This document shows positions 26,507-34,573 of a stretch of DNA of 63,148 nucleotides, one piece after another. The stretch's first letter is position 1. Every line of letters starts with the position of its first letter. A model generated the notes under the pieces. That model saw only the letters and a list, made by a program, of their open reading frames with translations, was not told the origin of the DNA and made no database searches. The stretch is taken from NCBI GenBank assembly GCA_910586985.1, contig CAJUKK010000008.1, positions 1 to 63,148 of the forward strand, in the 5' to 3' direction. This DNA comes from an uncultured Christensenellaceae bacterium (GTDB lineage Bacteria; Bacillota; Clostridia; Christensenellales; Borkfalkiaceae). The translations under genes were made by a program, and so were the position numbers.

Positions 26507-27892
26507 ATGAGCCTTGTCGATAAATTCAAAAATGTAGTCAATAAGTTGACGAAGAAAGACGGCGAAGAGATACCGCAGGAGAAAAAACACTACCTTACGG
26601 GAAAGGAAGTGCGCGAGATTGCCAAGGCGAATTCCGCCGAGATGAAACGGCTTGAAAAGCGCAAGCACAGAAAGGCGGACGAGTCTGAATTTGTCAGCGA
26701 AATGAAGGATAAGAGCAATATTCTCGAAATTGAGAATCTGCATTCCTATTTCTATACCGATCAAGGCGTTGTCAAGGCGGTCAACGGCGTTTCGTTCGAA
26801 GTTCCGCAGGGTAAGGTCGTCGGCGTGGTCGGCGAATCTGGTTGCGGAAAGTCGGTTACGAGCATGTCGGTTATGCAACTGTTGCAAGGGCCGCAGGGGC
26901 AGATATGTTCGGGAAATATCCGTTTCAAATCGTTTGATTTTAAACTCGGCGAGGACGGTAAGCCGATTCCCATCTATGAAAACGATGAAAACGGCGAGCC
27001 GATTTTCGACGAGGTGAAGGATAAAAAGGGCAATCCCGCGCTCAATAAAGACGGAACGCCCAAACTCGAACGCCGCCAGAAACGCGACGAATACGGCACG
27101 CGTCTCTATGAGATGGAAGAAAAGGTGTTCGACATTGCCAACATGCCGATTAAGGAGATGTACCGTCTCCGCGGCAGACAGATTGCAATGATTTTCCAAG
27201 AGCCTATGACTTCGTTGAATCCCGTATTTACGATCGGAAATCAGCTCGACGAAGTGACGCTGTTACACGTTCCGGGGGCAACCAAGGAAGAAGCGAAAAA
27301 GCGGTCGATCGAAATGCTCAGCCTTGTCGGAATCGCGATGCCCGAGCGGGTATATGCGTCGTACCCGCATGAGCTGTCGGGCGGTATGCGTCAGCGCGTA
27401 ATGATCGCAATGGCGCTCGAAGGGAATCCCCGCCTGATTATTGCAGACGAACCGACGACCGCGCTCGACGTTACCATTCAGGCGCAGATACTCGATCTTT
27501 TACGCGATCTGAAAGAGCGAATCAACGGCTCTATATTGCTGATTACGCACGATCTCGGTATCATTGCCGAAATGGCGGATTACGTCGTTGTAATGTATGC
27601 GGGCAGAATTATCGAAAAGGGTACGGCTTCGGAAATTTTTCATCATCCCATGCATCCTTATACGATCGGGTTGCAAAAGTCGAAACCGACCATTGATTCG
27701 ACGTCGGATACGCTGTTTAACATTCCGGGCAATGTTCCCAATCCCATCAATATGCCGGATTACTGTTACTTCCGCGAACGCTGTTCGCGTTGTGTAGAGA
27801 AATGCAAGGGCGACTATCCCGAAATGGTTCAGGTGAGTCCCACGCACTTTGTCGCATGCCACCTTTACGCGGAGGAAAAGATAGATGAGTGA
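26507..27892 (+). CDS. oppD: Oligopeptide ABC transporter ATPase D
   Basis: A 461-residue ATPase. About 75 Lys/Glu-rich residues precede the nucleotide-binding domain, which starts at ILEIENLHSYF. Walker A is GESGCGKSV, the Q-loop region MIFQEPMTSLNP, the signature LSGGMRQRV, Walker B LIIADEPTTALD and the His switch LLITHDLG. Between Walker A and the Q loop lies an insertion of ~60 charged residues (about 148-205) not found in standard OppD. The C-terminal zone with C..RC..C is the usual oligopeptide-type cysteine cluster. It pairs with OppF to power uptake. Its stop overlaps the start of oppF by 8 bases. Confidence 0.93.
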   Translation: MSLVDKFKNVVNKLTKKDGEEIPQEKKHYLTGKEVREIAKANSAEMKRLEKRKHRKADESEFVSEMKDKSNILEIENLHSYFYTDQGVVKAVNGVSFEVPQGKVVGVVGESGCGKSVTSMSVMQLLQGPQGQICSGNIRFKSFDFKLGEDGKPIPIYENDENGEPIFDEVKDKKGNPALNKDGTPKLERRQKRDEYGTRLYEMEEKVFDIANMPIKEMYRLRGRQIAMIFQEPMTSLNPVFTIGNQLDEVTLLHVPGATKEEAKKRSIEMLSLVGIAMPERVYASYPHELSGGMRQRVMIAMALEGNPRLIIADEPTTALDVTIQAQILDLLRDLKERINGSILLITHDLGIIAEMADYVVVMYAGRIIEKGTASEIFHHPMHPYTIGLQKSKPTIDSTSDTLFNIPGNVPNPINMPDYCYFRERCSRCVEKCKGDYPEMVQVSPTHFVACHLYAEEKIDE

Positions 27893-29705
27893 AAAGAAGA
27901 ATACGCCTCCGGTCGAGACGAAGGCGAACGAAAGCGGTTCTGTTTCGAAATCGGGAAAATCAGTCGATCAGCTTAATCAGGAGAAAAAGTCGGAAACGGC
28001 AAAAGCGACTGCCGCTAAGGCAGCAACAAAGCCTGCGTCGACAAAGAGCGTTACAGCGAAAACGACGGCTAAGACGACCGTAACAAAGAGCGCTGCGGCA
28101 AAAACGACCGACGCTAAGGCAGCAACAAAGCCTGCGTCGGCAAAGAGCGGTACGGCGAAAACAACGGCTAAGACGACCGTAACAAAGAGCGCTGCGACAA
28201 AAACGACTGCTGCTAAGACTGCTGTAAAGCCGGCGTCTGCAAAGATTGCTACGGCAAAAACGACTGAAAAAACAACCGCGTCAAAGAGCGGTGCGGTCAA
28301 AAAGTCGACCGTCGTAAAGGCGGAGGAGAAGTTTGAGAAAGCGACAGAGGAAACGATAAGCAATACGTCTTTATCCGAAATCCCCAAACAGCCTGAGGTT
28401 GCAGAGGAAGTTGTTTCCGCAGAGACAGCGACAGAGGTTGCGGAAATCCAACCGGAGCACGAGGTCGTTATCGCTCCCGAACTTCCGACTCCGTCGGAGG
28501 CTACACCGGCATCCGTTGGAACTGTTCCGGAGACGACTGCACCCGCGGAAACGGTAGCGGCGATCGCACCCGCAGAGATACGGGACGAACCGGTTGAAAC
28601 GGTTTCGAACGGGGTGGAGAAGGAAGAAAAAACGCAGGAAGAGTTGGAGCGCGAAGCCGATCTCGAAGAGGCGAAACGGGAGCAGGAGGCGCGCGATAAA
28701 AAAGCGGAGGAGGACAAGCTTCTTCCGCCCGATCCTGACGCTCTGCTCGAAGTACGCCATTTGAAAAAATATTTTGTTCTCAAAAAGACGGTGACGGGAA
28801 AGGCGTTGCAGACGCTCCGCGCCGTAGACGACGTTTCGTTTACGTTAAAAGCGGGACAGACGCTCGGCATTGTCGGCGAGTCCGGCTGCGGAAAAACGAC
28901 GATGGGAAGAACGATTCTCAAACTGCATCAGCCGTCGGGCGGTCAGATTTTCTTTAAACAGGAAGATATTGCGGGATATAAGTCCAAGCAGATGCGATCG
29001 CTCAGAACGCAGATGCAGATCATCTTTCAGGATCCGTATTCTTCTTTGCCGCCGCGCAGTACGGTGGGCGATATTCTTTCCGAACCTGTAAAGGTACACG
29101 GTATCGTACCCAAAGATCAGGTAAAAGATTACGTACTCGGAATCATGGAACAATGCGGTCTGCGCGATTATTATTTCGAACGTTATCCGCATGAGTTTTC
29201 GGGCGGACAGCGCCAGAGAATCTGTATCGCGCGCGCGCTAACCGTAAAGCCGCAGCTTGTCGTATGCGACGAGCCTGTGTCCGCGCTCGACGTGAGTATT
29301 CAGGCACAGATCATCAACCTGTTGAAAAAGTTGCAACAGACGATGGGACTTACCTATGTGTTTATCTCGCACGATCTTTCCGTCGTTAAACATATCTCCG
29401 ATCAGATCGGCGTTATGTACCTCGGTTCGATGGTGGAGTTCGGGAACAAGACGGATATATTTAAAAATCCGTTGCATCCTTATACACAGGCGCTCTTTTC
29501 CGCAGTGCCCAACCCTAACCCCGACGTTAAAATGAAGCGGATCGTGCTGAACGGCGATATTCCTTCGCCTGCCAATCCGCCGCTCGGATGTAAATTTCAT
29601 ACGCGTTGCCCCGTTGCAAAAGAAATTTGCAAACACGTTGCTCCGGCGTATAGAGAATACGAAACCGGTCACTTTGCGGCTTGCCATTGTTATCCGCAGG
29701 AGTAA
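27885..29705 (+). CDS. oppF: Oligopeptide ABC transporter ATPase F with long Ala/Lys/Thr repeat N-terminus
   Basis: A 606-residue protein, while OppF is usually ~320. The first ~285 residues are low-complexity: an Ala/Lys/Thr section with three 33-residue repeats (KAATKPAS...TKSAA), resembling histone H1-like tails, then a Pro/Glu/Val-rich section. From ~286 the ATPase is normal: LLEVRHLKKYF, Walker A GESGCGKTT, LSGG-type signature SGGQRQRICIARAL, Walker B LVVCDEPVSALD and His switch FISHDLSV. The oligopeptide-type C-terminus has C...C...C (GCKFHTRCP). The extension is encoded by 99-bp DNA repeats, so its length can vary. It pairs with OppD. Confidence 0.92.
   Translation: MSEKKNTPPVETKANESGSVSKSGKSVDQLNQEKKSETAKATAAKAATKPASTKSVTAKTTAKTTVTKSAAAKTTDAKAATKPASAKSGTAKTTAKTTVTKSAATKTTAAKTAVKPASAKIATAKTTEKTTASKSGAVKKSTVVKAEEKFEKATEETISNTSLSEIPKQPEVAEEVVSAETATEVAEIQPEHEVVIAPELPTPSEATPASVGTVPETTAPAETVAAIAPAEIRDEPVETVSNGVEKEEKTQEELEREADLEEAKREQEARDKKAEEDKLLPPDPDALLEVRHLKKYFVLKKTVTGKALQTLRAVDDVSFTLKAGQTLGIVGESGCGKTTMGRTILKLHQPSGGQIFFKQEDIAGYKSKQMRSLRTQMQIIFQDPYSSLPPRSTVGDILSEPVKVHGIVPKDQVKDYVLGIMEQCGLRDYYFERYPHEFSGGQRQRICIARALTVKPQLVVCDEPVSALDVSIQAQIINLLKKLQQTMGLTYVFISHDLSVVKHISDQIGVMYLGSMVEFGNKTDIFKNPLHPYTQALFSAVPNPNPDVKMKRIVLNGDIPSPANPPLGCKFHTRCPVAKEICKHVAPAYREYETGHFAACHCYPQE
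28014..28310 (+). repeat. Three-copy 99-bp tandem repeat in oppF
   Basis: Units begin GCTAAGGC/GCTAAGAC at 28014, 28113 and 28212, exactly 99 bases apart. The first two are nearly identical and the third has diverged. It encodes 33-residue Ala/Lys/Thr repeats and keeps the frame. Confidence 0.9.
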
Positions 29706-29707
29706 AT

Positions 29708-29959
29708 ATGCCGAGAAAGAAAAAGAAGAAACCTCAGCCGCGTGAGAAAGTCGTCTATTACGACGATAACTCTACGGTTGCCGATATGAGCGGCACGCAT
29801 AAAAAAGAGAAAACGCCGCGGCAAAAAACGACGTTTCGCGAAAAAGCGCGCACATATTTCGCAGTTGTGAGAAAAATGATACTGCCCATGCTGTGTACGC
29901 TCGCCGCATTCGGACTCATCTATTTGATTCTTCTGGCAATTACGGGAAATTTATTTTAA
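29708..29959 (+). CDS. Small basic membrane protein
   Basis: An 83-residue protein of unknown function. The first ~50 residues are very basic (MPRKKKKKPQPREK) with a tyrosine/aspartate patch (VVYYDDNSTV); a single membrane helix lies at ~58-80 (ILPMLCTLAAFGLIYLILLAI). The ATG at 29708 lies 2 bases after oppF. A longer frame exists but would start inside oppF. It is the last gene of the protease-opp operon, just before a strong terminator. The cytoplasmic basic tail might help anchor or regulate the transporter, but nothing shows this. Confidence 0.6.
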   Translation: MPRKKKKKPQPREKVVYYDDNSTVADMSGTHKKEKTPRQKTTFREKARTYFAVVRKMILPMLCTLAAFGLIYLILLAITGNLF

Positions 29960-29966
29960 AAAACAG

Positions 29967-29998
29967 ACAGCTCACTGTATCCGCAGTGAGCTGTTTTG
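29967..29998 (+). terminator. Terminator of the protease-opp operon
   Basis: CAGCTCACTG (29968-29977) pairs with CAGTGAGCTG (29984-29993), followed by TTTT. The stem could act in both directions. Confidence 0.85.
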
Positions 29999-30039
29999 GT
30001 TATTTTATCTGTAAAACATTCTTCAGCGGGAAAATAAAT

Positions 30040-30909
30040 TTATTTTTCAAATTGTTTTCCCGTTAAAAAATGTTTTGAAAATTCTTCTTTCGGCAGAGGC
30101 GTATCTTTTTCCGCACACGAAAATAAAATACCGACGAGCTTTATCGAATCTTTCACGGCGCGGTCAAACAGTTCGTCCGCGTTCTTTGCGCCGCCAGAGA
30201 GCGTTTCAAAATCGTCCCCGCCGAGATAGTCGGCATTGGGAGTCTTGCGGGGGAATAGTCGCGACATAGTGCTCTTTGCACGGAAAAATTTTTCTACACG
30301 CAACCAGCTTTCGTTGGTTTCGTAGCATTCGCCGTGAAAAAATTTTAAATACAGTTCAAACGCAGTAAGCGCGGAAGCAAGCTTATCTTCGTCAAGAGGG
30401 TCGCGTTCCAGATAAAGGCACAGCGGAGCGAATAGCCGAAACAGTATGCCTTCGCGGGCAATGCGCTTGCCGGAAAAGGGAAAGTCGTAACATTCCACTT
30501 CCCGTCCTCTGCGAGACCGCAAAAAATAAACGTCCCAGTCCGATTCGATCTGTTGATGTTCGAGTTTTCCCGCATTCAACCGTTCGAGATAGGCGTAAAC
30601 AAAGGGATGAAACGCAACGTCCGTCGCGTAGTGCGTAATGTATCCTGCGATATACGCGCGCATCCTGTCGTTTCCTTCGCGGACTTTCTTTGCAAAGTAT
30701 TCAAAGCATTCGAGGGGACGGTGTCGGTGTAAAAATTTTCCGAAATTTTGTTCCTTTCGCTGTATGAAACGATAGAAAAAAAAGAGATCGGGGCCCTGTG
30801 CGCCGAGAAAGAAGTAGTCGGGATGGTCACCCGCCAGACGTCTGATTTCTTCCGGAAACGCCTCCGCCGCAGCTTCGGCAATCAATTCGTGCGTAATGCT
30901 CGACGGCAT
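30040..30909 (-). CDS. Zinc-dependent phospholipase C-like protein
   Basis: A 289-residue protein of the zinc phospholipase C / S1-P1 nuclease-like group (PF00882 type). The N-terminus MPSSITHELIAEAA supplies the first His, GPDLFFFYR the conserved Asp, and GYITHYATDVAFHPFVY the HxxxDxxxHP zinc-binding block. No signal peptide is seen, so it is probably cytoplasmic. Phospholipid or phosphoester hydrolysis is likely, but the substrate is unknown. It starts behind GGAGG and is divergent from pdxS. Its promoter has TATAAT at 30938-30933 on this strand with a weak -35. Confidence 0.75.
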   Translation of the reverse strand: MPSSITHELIAEAAAEAFPEEIRRLAGDHPDYFFLGAQGPDLFFFYRFIQRKEQNFGKFLHRHRPLECFEYFAKKVREGNDRMRAYIAGYITHYATDVAFHPFVYAYLERLNAGKLEHQQIESDWDVYFLRSRRGREVECYDFPFSGKRIAREGILFRLFAPLCLYLERDPLDEDKLASALTAFELYLKFFHGECYETNESWLRVEKFFRAKSTMSRLFPRKTPNADYLGGDDFETLSGGAKNADELFDRAVKDSIKLVGILFSCAEKDTPLPKEEFSKHFLTGKQFEK

Positions 30910-30932
30910 ATCGTTACCTCCCTCTATATACT

Positions 30933-30938
30933 ATTATA
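30933..30938 (-). promoter_or_regulatory. -10 of the zinc phospholipase C-like gene
   Basis: Read on the minus strand it is TATAAT, 24 bases before the ATG; the -35 position holds only CAATTT. Confidence 0.45.
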
Positions 30939-31043
30939 ACCGCCTTTGCGTAAAAAAATTGCCTGTTTGGTAAATTTTTCTGCCAATTGTCTGGGAGAAA
31001 GTAATTTCGGCGCCGTCGTTGCCGAAAAAAATCATGCAAGCGG

Positions 31044-31073
31044 TTGACGGATCGGCTTATCAGATGGTATAAT
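31044..31073 (+). promoter_or_regulatory. Promoter of pdxS-pdxT-queH
   Basis: TTGACG (31044-31049), 18 bases, TATAAT (31068-31073) with an extended TGG before the -10. Confidence 0.75.
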
Positions 31074-31102
31074 ATTATGAAACAATTTGAAAGAGGTATC
31101 GT

Positions 31103-31984
31103 ATGACAGGCAAGAACGAACGTTTTGAACTGAATAAAAATCTTGCGCAAATGCTGAAAGGCGGCGTGATTATGGACGTAACCACGCCCGAACAGGCAAA
31201 GATTGCGGAAGAGGCGGGCGCGTGCGCCGTGATGGCGCTCGAACGCATTCCTGCGGATATCCGCGCGGCGGGCGGCGTTTCGCGTATGTCCGATCCGAAG
31301 ATGATCAAGGGCATTCAAGCCGCTGTCTCCATTCCCGTTATGGCGAAATGCCGTATCGGGCACATTGCGGAGGCGCAGATATTGCAGGCGATCGAGATAG
31401 ATTATATCGACGAGAGCGAGGTTCTGTCCCCCGCCGACGATATCTATCATATCAACAAAAATGATTTTTCCGTACCGTTTGTCTGCGGCGCGAAAGACCT
31501 CGGCGAGGCGCTCCGCCGTATTGCCGAGGGTGCGGCGATGATCCGTACCAAAGGCGAACCGGGAACGGGCGACGTCGTGCAGGCGGTACGTCATATGCGC
31601 ATGATGCAGTCGGAGATACGTAAAATCGTTTCCATGCGCGAGGATGAACTGTTCGAAGAGGCGAAAAATCTTCGCGTGCCGTACGAGCTTGTCGTCTACG
31701 TGCACGAGAACGGAAAACTTCCCGTTGTCAACTTTGCGGCGGGCGGGGTTGCGACTCCTGCAGACGCTGCGCTGATGATGCAGCTTGGCGCGGAGGGCGT
31801 GTTTGTCGGCAGCGGTATTTTCAAGTCCGGCAATCCCGCTAAGCGCGCGCGTGCGATCGTACAGGCGGTGACTAATTTTGATAATCCTAAGATGATTGCA
31901 GTACTGTCCGAAGATCTGGGCGAAGCCATGGTCGGTATCAACGAACAGGAAATTGCGCTTTTAATGGCGGAGCGGGGCAAGTAA
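31103..31984 (+). CDS. pdxS: Pyridoxal 5'-phosphate synthase, synthase subunit
   Basis: Makes PLP from ribose 5-phosphate, glyceraldehyde 3-phosphate and ammonia in the DXP-independent pathway. At 293 residues it is the expected length. Conserved blocks include KGGVIMDVTTPEQAKIAEEAGA, PVMAKCRIGH with a catalytic Lys, and GTGDVVQAVRHMR. It forms a dodecamer that takes ammonia from PdxT, encoded next. AGAGG precedes the ATG. pdxT begins 1 base after the stop. Confidence 0.97.
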   Translation: MTGKNERFELNKNLAQMLKGGVIMDVTTPEQAKIAEEAGACAVMALERIPADIRAAGGVSRMSDPKMIKGIQAAVSIPVMAKCRIGHIAEAQILQAIEIDYIDESEVLSPADDIYHINKNDFSVPFVCGAKDLGEALRRIAEGAAMIRTKGEPGTGDVVQAVRHMRMMQSEIRKIVSMREDELFEEAKNLRVPYELVVYVHENGKLPVVNFAAGGVATPADAALMMQLGAEGVFVGSGIFKSGNPAKRARAIVQAVTNFDNPKMIAVLSEDLGEAMVGINEQEIALLMAERGK

Positions 31985-31985
31985 T

Positions 31986-32555
31986 TTGAAAATCGGTGTG
32001 TTCGCCCTTCAAGGGGCGTTTATCGAACATGAAAAAATGCTCTCTAAGCTTGGCGCGGAGAGTGTGGAGATTCGGAGAAAAGAACATTTTTCCGACGCAC
32101 TTGACGGTGTGATTCTGCCCGGAGGCGAATCCACCGTACAGGGTAAACTTCTTCGCGAAGAAGGACTCATGGCTCCTTTGCAAGAGGCGATTTTAGGCGG
32201 GATGCCCGTATTCGGCACCTGCGCAGGGTTAATTTTGCTTGCAAAATCCCTTTCCAACGATGAAAACGTCTATCTGGGCACGATGGACGTCACCGTAAGG
32301 CGCAATGCTTACGGACGGCAGCTCGGCTCGTTCGCCGCAAAGTTGAATTTTGCGGGCGTGGGAGAGTATCCCGCAGTGTTTATCCGCGCGCCGTATATCG
32401 AGCATGCGGACGCGGGCGTGGACGTTTTAGCGACGGTGGAAGATAAAGCGGTTGCCGTGCGGCAGAAGAATATGCTCGCAACGGCGTTTCATCCCGAGCT
32501 CACTGCGGATATGCGTATTCATGAATACTTTTTAAATATGGTGAAGGGCAGATGA
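31986..32555 (+). CDS. pdxT: Pyridoxal 5'-phosphate synthase, glutaminase subunit
   Basis: Glutamine amidotransferase that releases ammonia for PdxS. 189 residues; GVFALQGAF at the start, oxyanion-hole GGESTV, nucleophile Cys in FGTCAG and the His-Glu pair in FHPELT. It starts with TTG at 31986, 1 base after pdxS, with no good SD of its own, so it is probably translated by coupling. It overlaps queH by 4 bases. Confidence 0.95.
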   Translation: MKIGVFALQGAFIEHEKMLSKLGAESVEIRRKEHFSDALDGVILPGGESTVQGKLLREEGLMAPLQEAILGGMPVFGTCAGLILLAKSLSNDENVYLGTMDVTVRRNAYGRQLGSFAAKLNFAGVGEYPAVFIRAPYIEHADAGVDVLATVEDKAVAVRQKNMLATAFHPELTADMRIHEYFLNMVKGR

Positions 32556-33145
32556 ACGCCGTCAATTTTGACAAGCTGATGACGGAGACGCTTGCGGGAT
32601 GCGAGGGAAAGAAATTACTTTTGCACAGCTGCTGCGCGCCTTGCTCCTCTCACTGTCTCACCGAATTGTACGGGAAGATTAGAACAACGGTCTTTTACTA
32701 TAATCCCAATCTCGACTGCGAAGAAGAGTATGAAAAGCGGAAAGCGGAACAGATACGCTTTTTGCGCGAGACGGGACTTGCGGATTTCCTTGACTGCGAC
32801 TATGCGCCGGATGACTTTGCGAGGATTGCGACCGGACTGGAGAGCGAAAAAGAAGGCGGAGCGCGTTGCGGACGATGTTTTGAATTGCGTCTTTCGCGTA
32901 CTGCCGAGGAGGCGAAACGGAGCGGGTTTGATTATTTTGCGACGACGCTCACCGTCTCTCCGCTCAAAAATGCGCAAATGATCAACCGGATCGGTTTTGC
33001 GCTTGCCGAGGAATACGGCGTTTCCTATCTGCCGACCGACTTCAAGAAACGCGGCGGATATTTAAATTCGATCAGACTGTCAAAAGAACACGGGTTATAT
33101 CGGCAAAATTATTGCGGTTGTCAATATTCGAAGAGAGAAGAATAA
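32552..33145 (+). CDS. queH: Epoxyqueuosine reductase QueH
   Basis: Reduces epoxyqueuosine to queuosine in tRNA, replacing the cobalamin-dependent QueG. Conserved cysteines fit the family: the vicinal pair in LLLHSCCAPCS near residue 26, CGRCFELRL in the middle, and NYCGCQYS near the end; these bind a [4Fe-4S] cluster and a second iron. The PNLDCEEEYEKRK segment is also typical. 197 residues is a normal length. The ATGA overlap with pdxT indicates co-translation. Its grouping with PLP genes is not an obvious pathway link. Confidence 0.92.
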   Translation: MNAVNFDKLMTETLAGCEGKKLLLHSCCAPCSSHCLTELYGKIRTTVFYYNPNLDCEEEYEKRKAEQIRFLRETGLADFLDCDYAPDDFARIATGLESEKEGGARCGRCFELRLSRTAEEAKRSGFDYFATTLTVSPLKNAQMINRIGFALAEEYGVSYLPTDFKKRGGYLNSIRLSKEHGLYRQNYCGCQYSKREE

Positions 33146-33146
33146 A

Positions 33147-33170
33147 AGCGGGTAAAACCCGCTTTTTTTG
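33147..33170 (+). terminator. Terminator after queH
   Basis: AAAGCGGGT/ACCCGCTTT stem with an AAA loop and seven T. It may also serve the convergent gene. Confidence 0.85.
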
Positions 33171-33214
33171 ATTTAGTGGAATTAATTTTTTAGAAAAGAG
33201 AACGTTTCGTTGCG

Positions 33215-34384
33215 TTAATTGCATTTTTCGGTCGGGACTTCGTATTTCATCGGCGTAAAAATCAAGCCGTCTTTTTTTTGCTCCTCCGAGAGGGCGTCAA
33301 AACCGAATTTTTCGTAAATTTGTTTCCCGTAGCGGGAGGCGTTTACCGTGACGCTATTCGTCTGTTTTAAAAATTCCCGCATGAGCATGCCGCCGTATCC
33401 TTTTCCCTGTTGCCCGCACTCAACGAAAAACGCGCAGATATGCGACTTGTCCCGCTCGGTTATCAGAACGCCTTTGAGTTTCCTGTCCTCGTATACCCCG
33501 AGAAAAAGTTTTTCTTCGGTTTTTTCGTAGAGAAAGCTACGGAAAGCGTCGATTCCCTCTTTTTCGTAATCGGGCGCAACGTATTGGGTGAACGTTTTCA
33601 ATATAAGCTCCCGTGCTTTTGGATATTCGGCGGGGGAAAGAGCGCGCACGGCGCGTCTGTTGCGGCTGAGCAGATATTCCGCCAGCAAGAAAACGAATAC
33701 GGAGGTGAGTGGAATTGCCGCAAAGAGCAGTGCGCATCCCGAAGCGTCCGGAAACGCATTAATTGCAAAGTAGCCTGCGCACACTCCTGCGACAAAGGCG
33801 AGAATGGTGCAAAGGTATTTGAGTGCGGAAATGGCCGCGCGTTTTTCCCGTTTGACGGAAGAGCGGAATATATGTTCGGTCGCAGAGCGCAGGTTGCCCG
33901 TACAAAATGCAGTTGCAAAGGGCATCCCTTCAAGACGGCGGAAATTGTCATATTGGATCGCGGCGGCAAAGGAGACAAGCGCGTTTACCGCCATGTCGGG
34001 CACGGCGAAAGGCAGAAAGTCAGTTGCCGTAATCAGCGTCAGAATGACGATTTCGGCGAGAACGATGCAAGCGTGCGACGAGAAGTTTTTTCCGCGCGCG
34101 GCACGGTGTAGCAGAAGTTCGCTCAGAAAGACGCCCGTCATAAAAAGCAGTACGGGAATAAGATAGCGGAGCGCAGAGATGCCCGCGCCGCTTGCAAGTC
34201 CGAGCGCAAGCAATATAATGTTTCCTGTTTGCGCATTGGCGAATACGCCGCCGCGGACAAGATACGTGTATGCGTCTAAAAAGCCGCCGGTAAAGCACAG
34301 CAGCAGTCCCGTTTCCAGCCATTCGGAGACGGGGAATTTTATTTTTTTGTTGCGGTAGAATTGGATTAAATTGCAGGTTTTCAT
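33215..34384 (-). CDS. YoaK (DUF1275) membrane protein fused to a GNAT acetyltransferase
   Basis: A 389-residue protein. Residues ~20-225 are a DUF1275/YoaK-like membrane domain with about six helices; CFTGGFLDAYTYL and FANAQTGNIILLALGLA are its hallmarks. Residues ~240-385 are a GNAT domain with the acetyl-CoA loop GQQGKGYGGMLMREF and VNASRYGKQIYEKFGF. The two parts lie in one frame without any break, so the fusion is real. The substrate is unknown. No clear SD is visible before the ATG. A TTGACG (34416-34411) and TAAATA (34394-34389) on this strand would start RNA near the ATG, so it may be leaderless. Confidence 0.85.
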   Translation of the reverse strand: MKTCNLIQFYRNKKIKFPVSEWLETGLLLCFTGGFLDAYTYLVRGGVFANAQTGNIILLALGLASGAGISALRYLIPVLLFMTGVFLSELLLHRAARGKNFSSHACIVLAEIVILTLITATDFLPFAVPDMAVNALVSFAAAIQYDNFRRLEGMPFATAFCTGNLRSATEHIFRSSVKREKRAAISALKYLCTILAFVAGVCAGYFAINAFPDASGCALLFAAIPLTSVFVFLLAEYLLSRNRRAVRALSPAEYPKARELILKTFTQYVAPDYEKEGIDAFRSFLYEKTEEKLFLGVYEDRKLKGVLITERDKSHICAFFVECGQQGKGYGGMLMREFLKQTNSVTVNASRYGKQIYEKFGFDALSEEQKKDGLIFTPMKYEVPTEKCN

Positions 34385-34524
34385 ACAGTATTTAAAATTT
34401 TATCACACATGCGTCAAAAACGGCTATCAATTCAAATTGTTGAAAATATTTCTTAAAGATGATATTTTTACGCGATAAGGCGCATAAAGTAAGAATTGTT
34501 TCATAAATTTCCATTTCCCGTTAC

Positions 34525-34555
34525 TTGACAAAGGGGGGGGGTAGGGGTGTATAAT
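34525..34555 (+). promoter_or_regulatory. Poly-G spacer promoter of the phospholipid operon
   Basis: TTGACA (34525-34530) and TATAAT (34550-34555) are both perfect but 19 bases apart. The spacer is AA, nine G (34533-34541), TA, GGGG, TG. Loss of two G would give the ideal 17. The ATG of the first gene lies at 34574 behind CAGGAGA. Confidence 0.7.
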
Positions 34556-34573
34556 AGAAAAACAGGAGAAATT

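Noticed and set aside
28014..28310. A CRISPR-like regular repeat.
   Set aside because: Units are adjacent without spacers, in frame with oppF, and 99 bases long.
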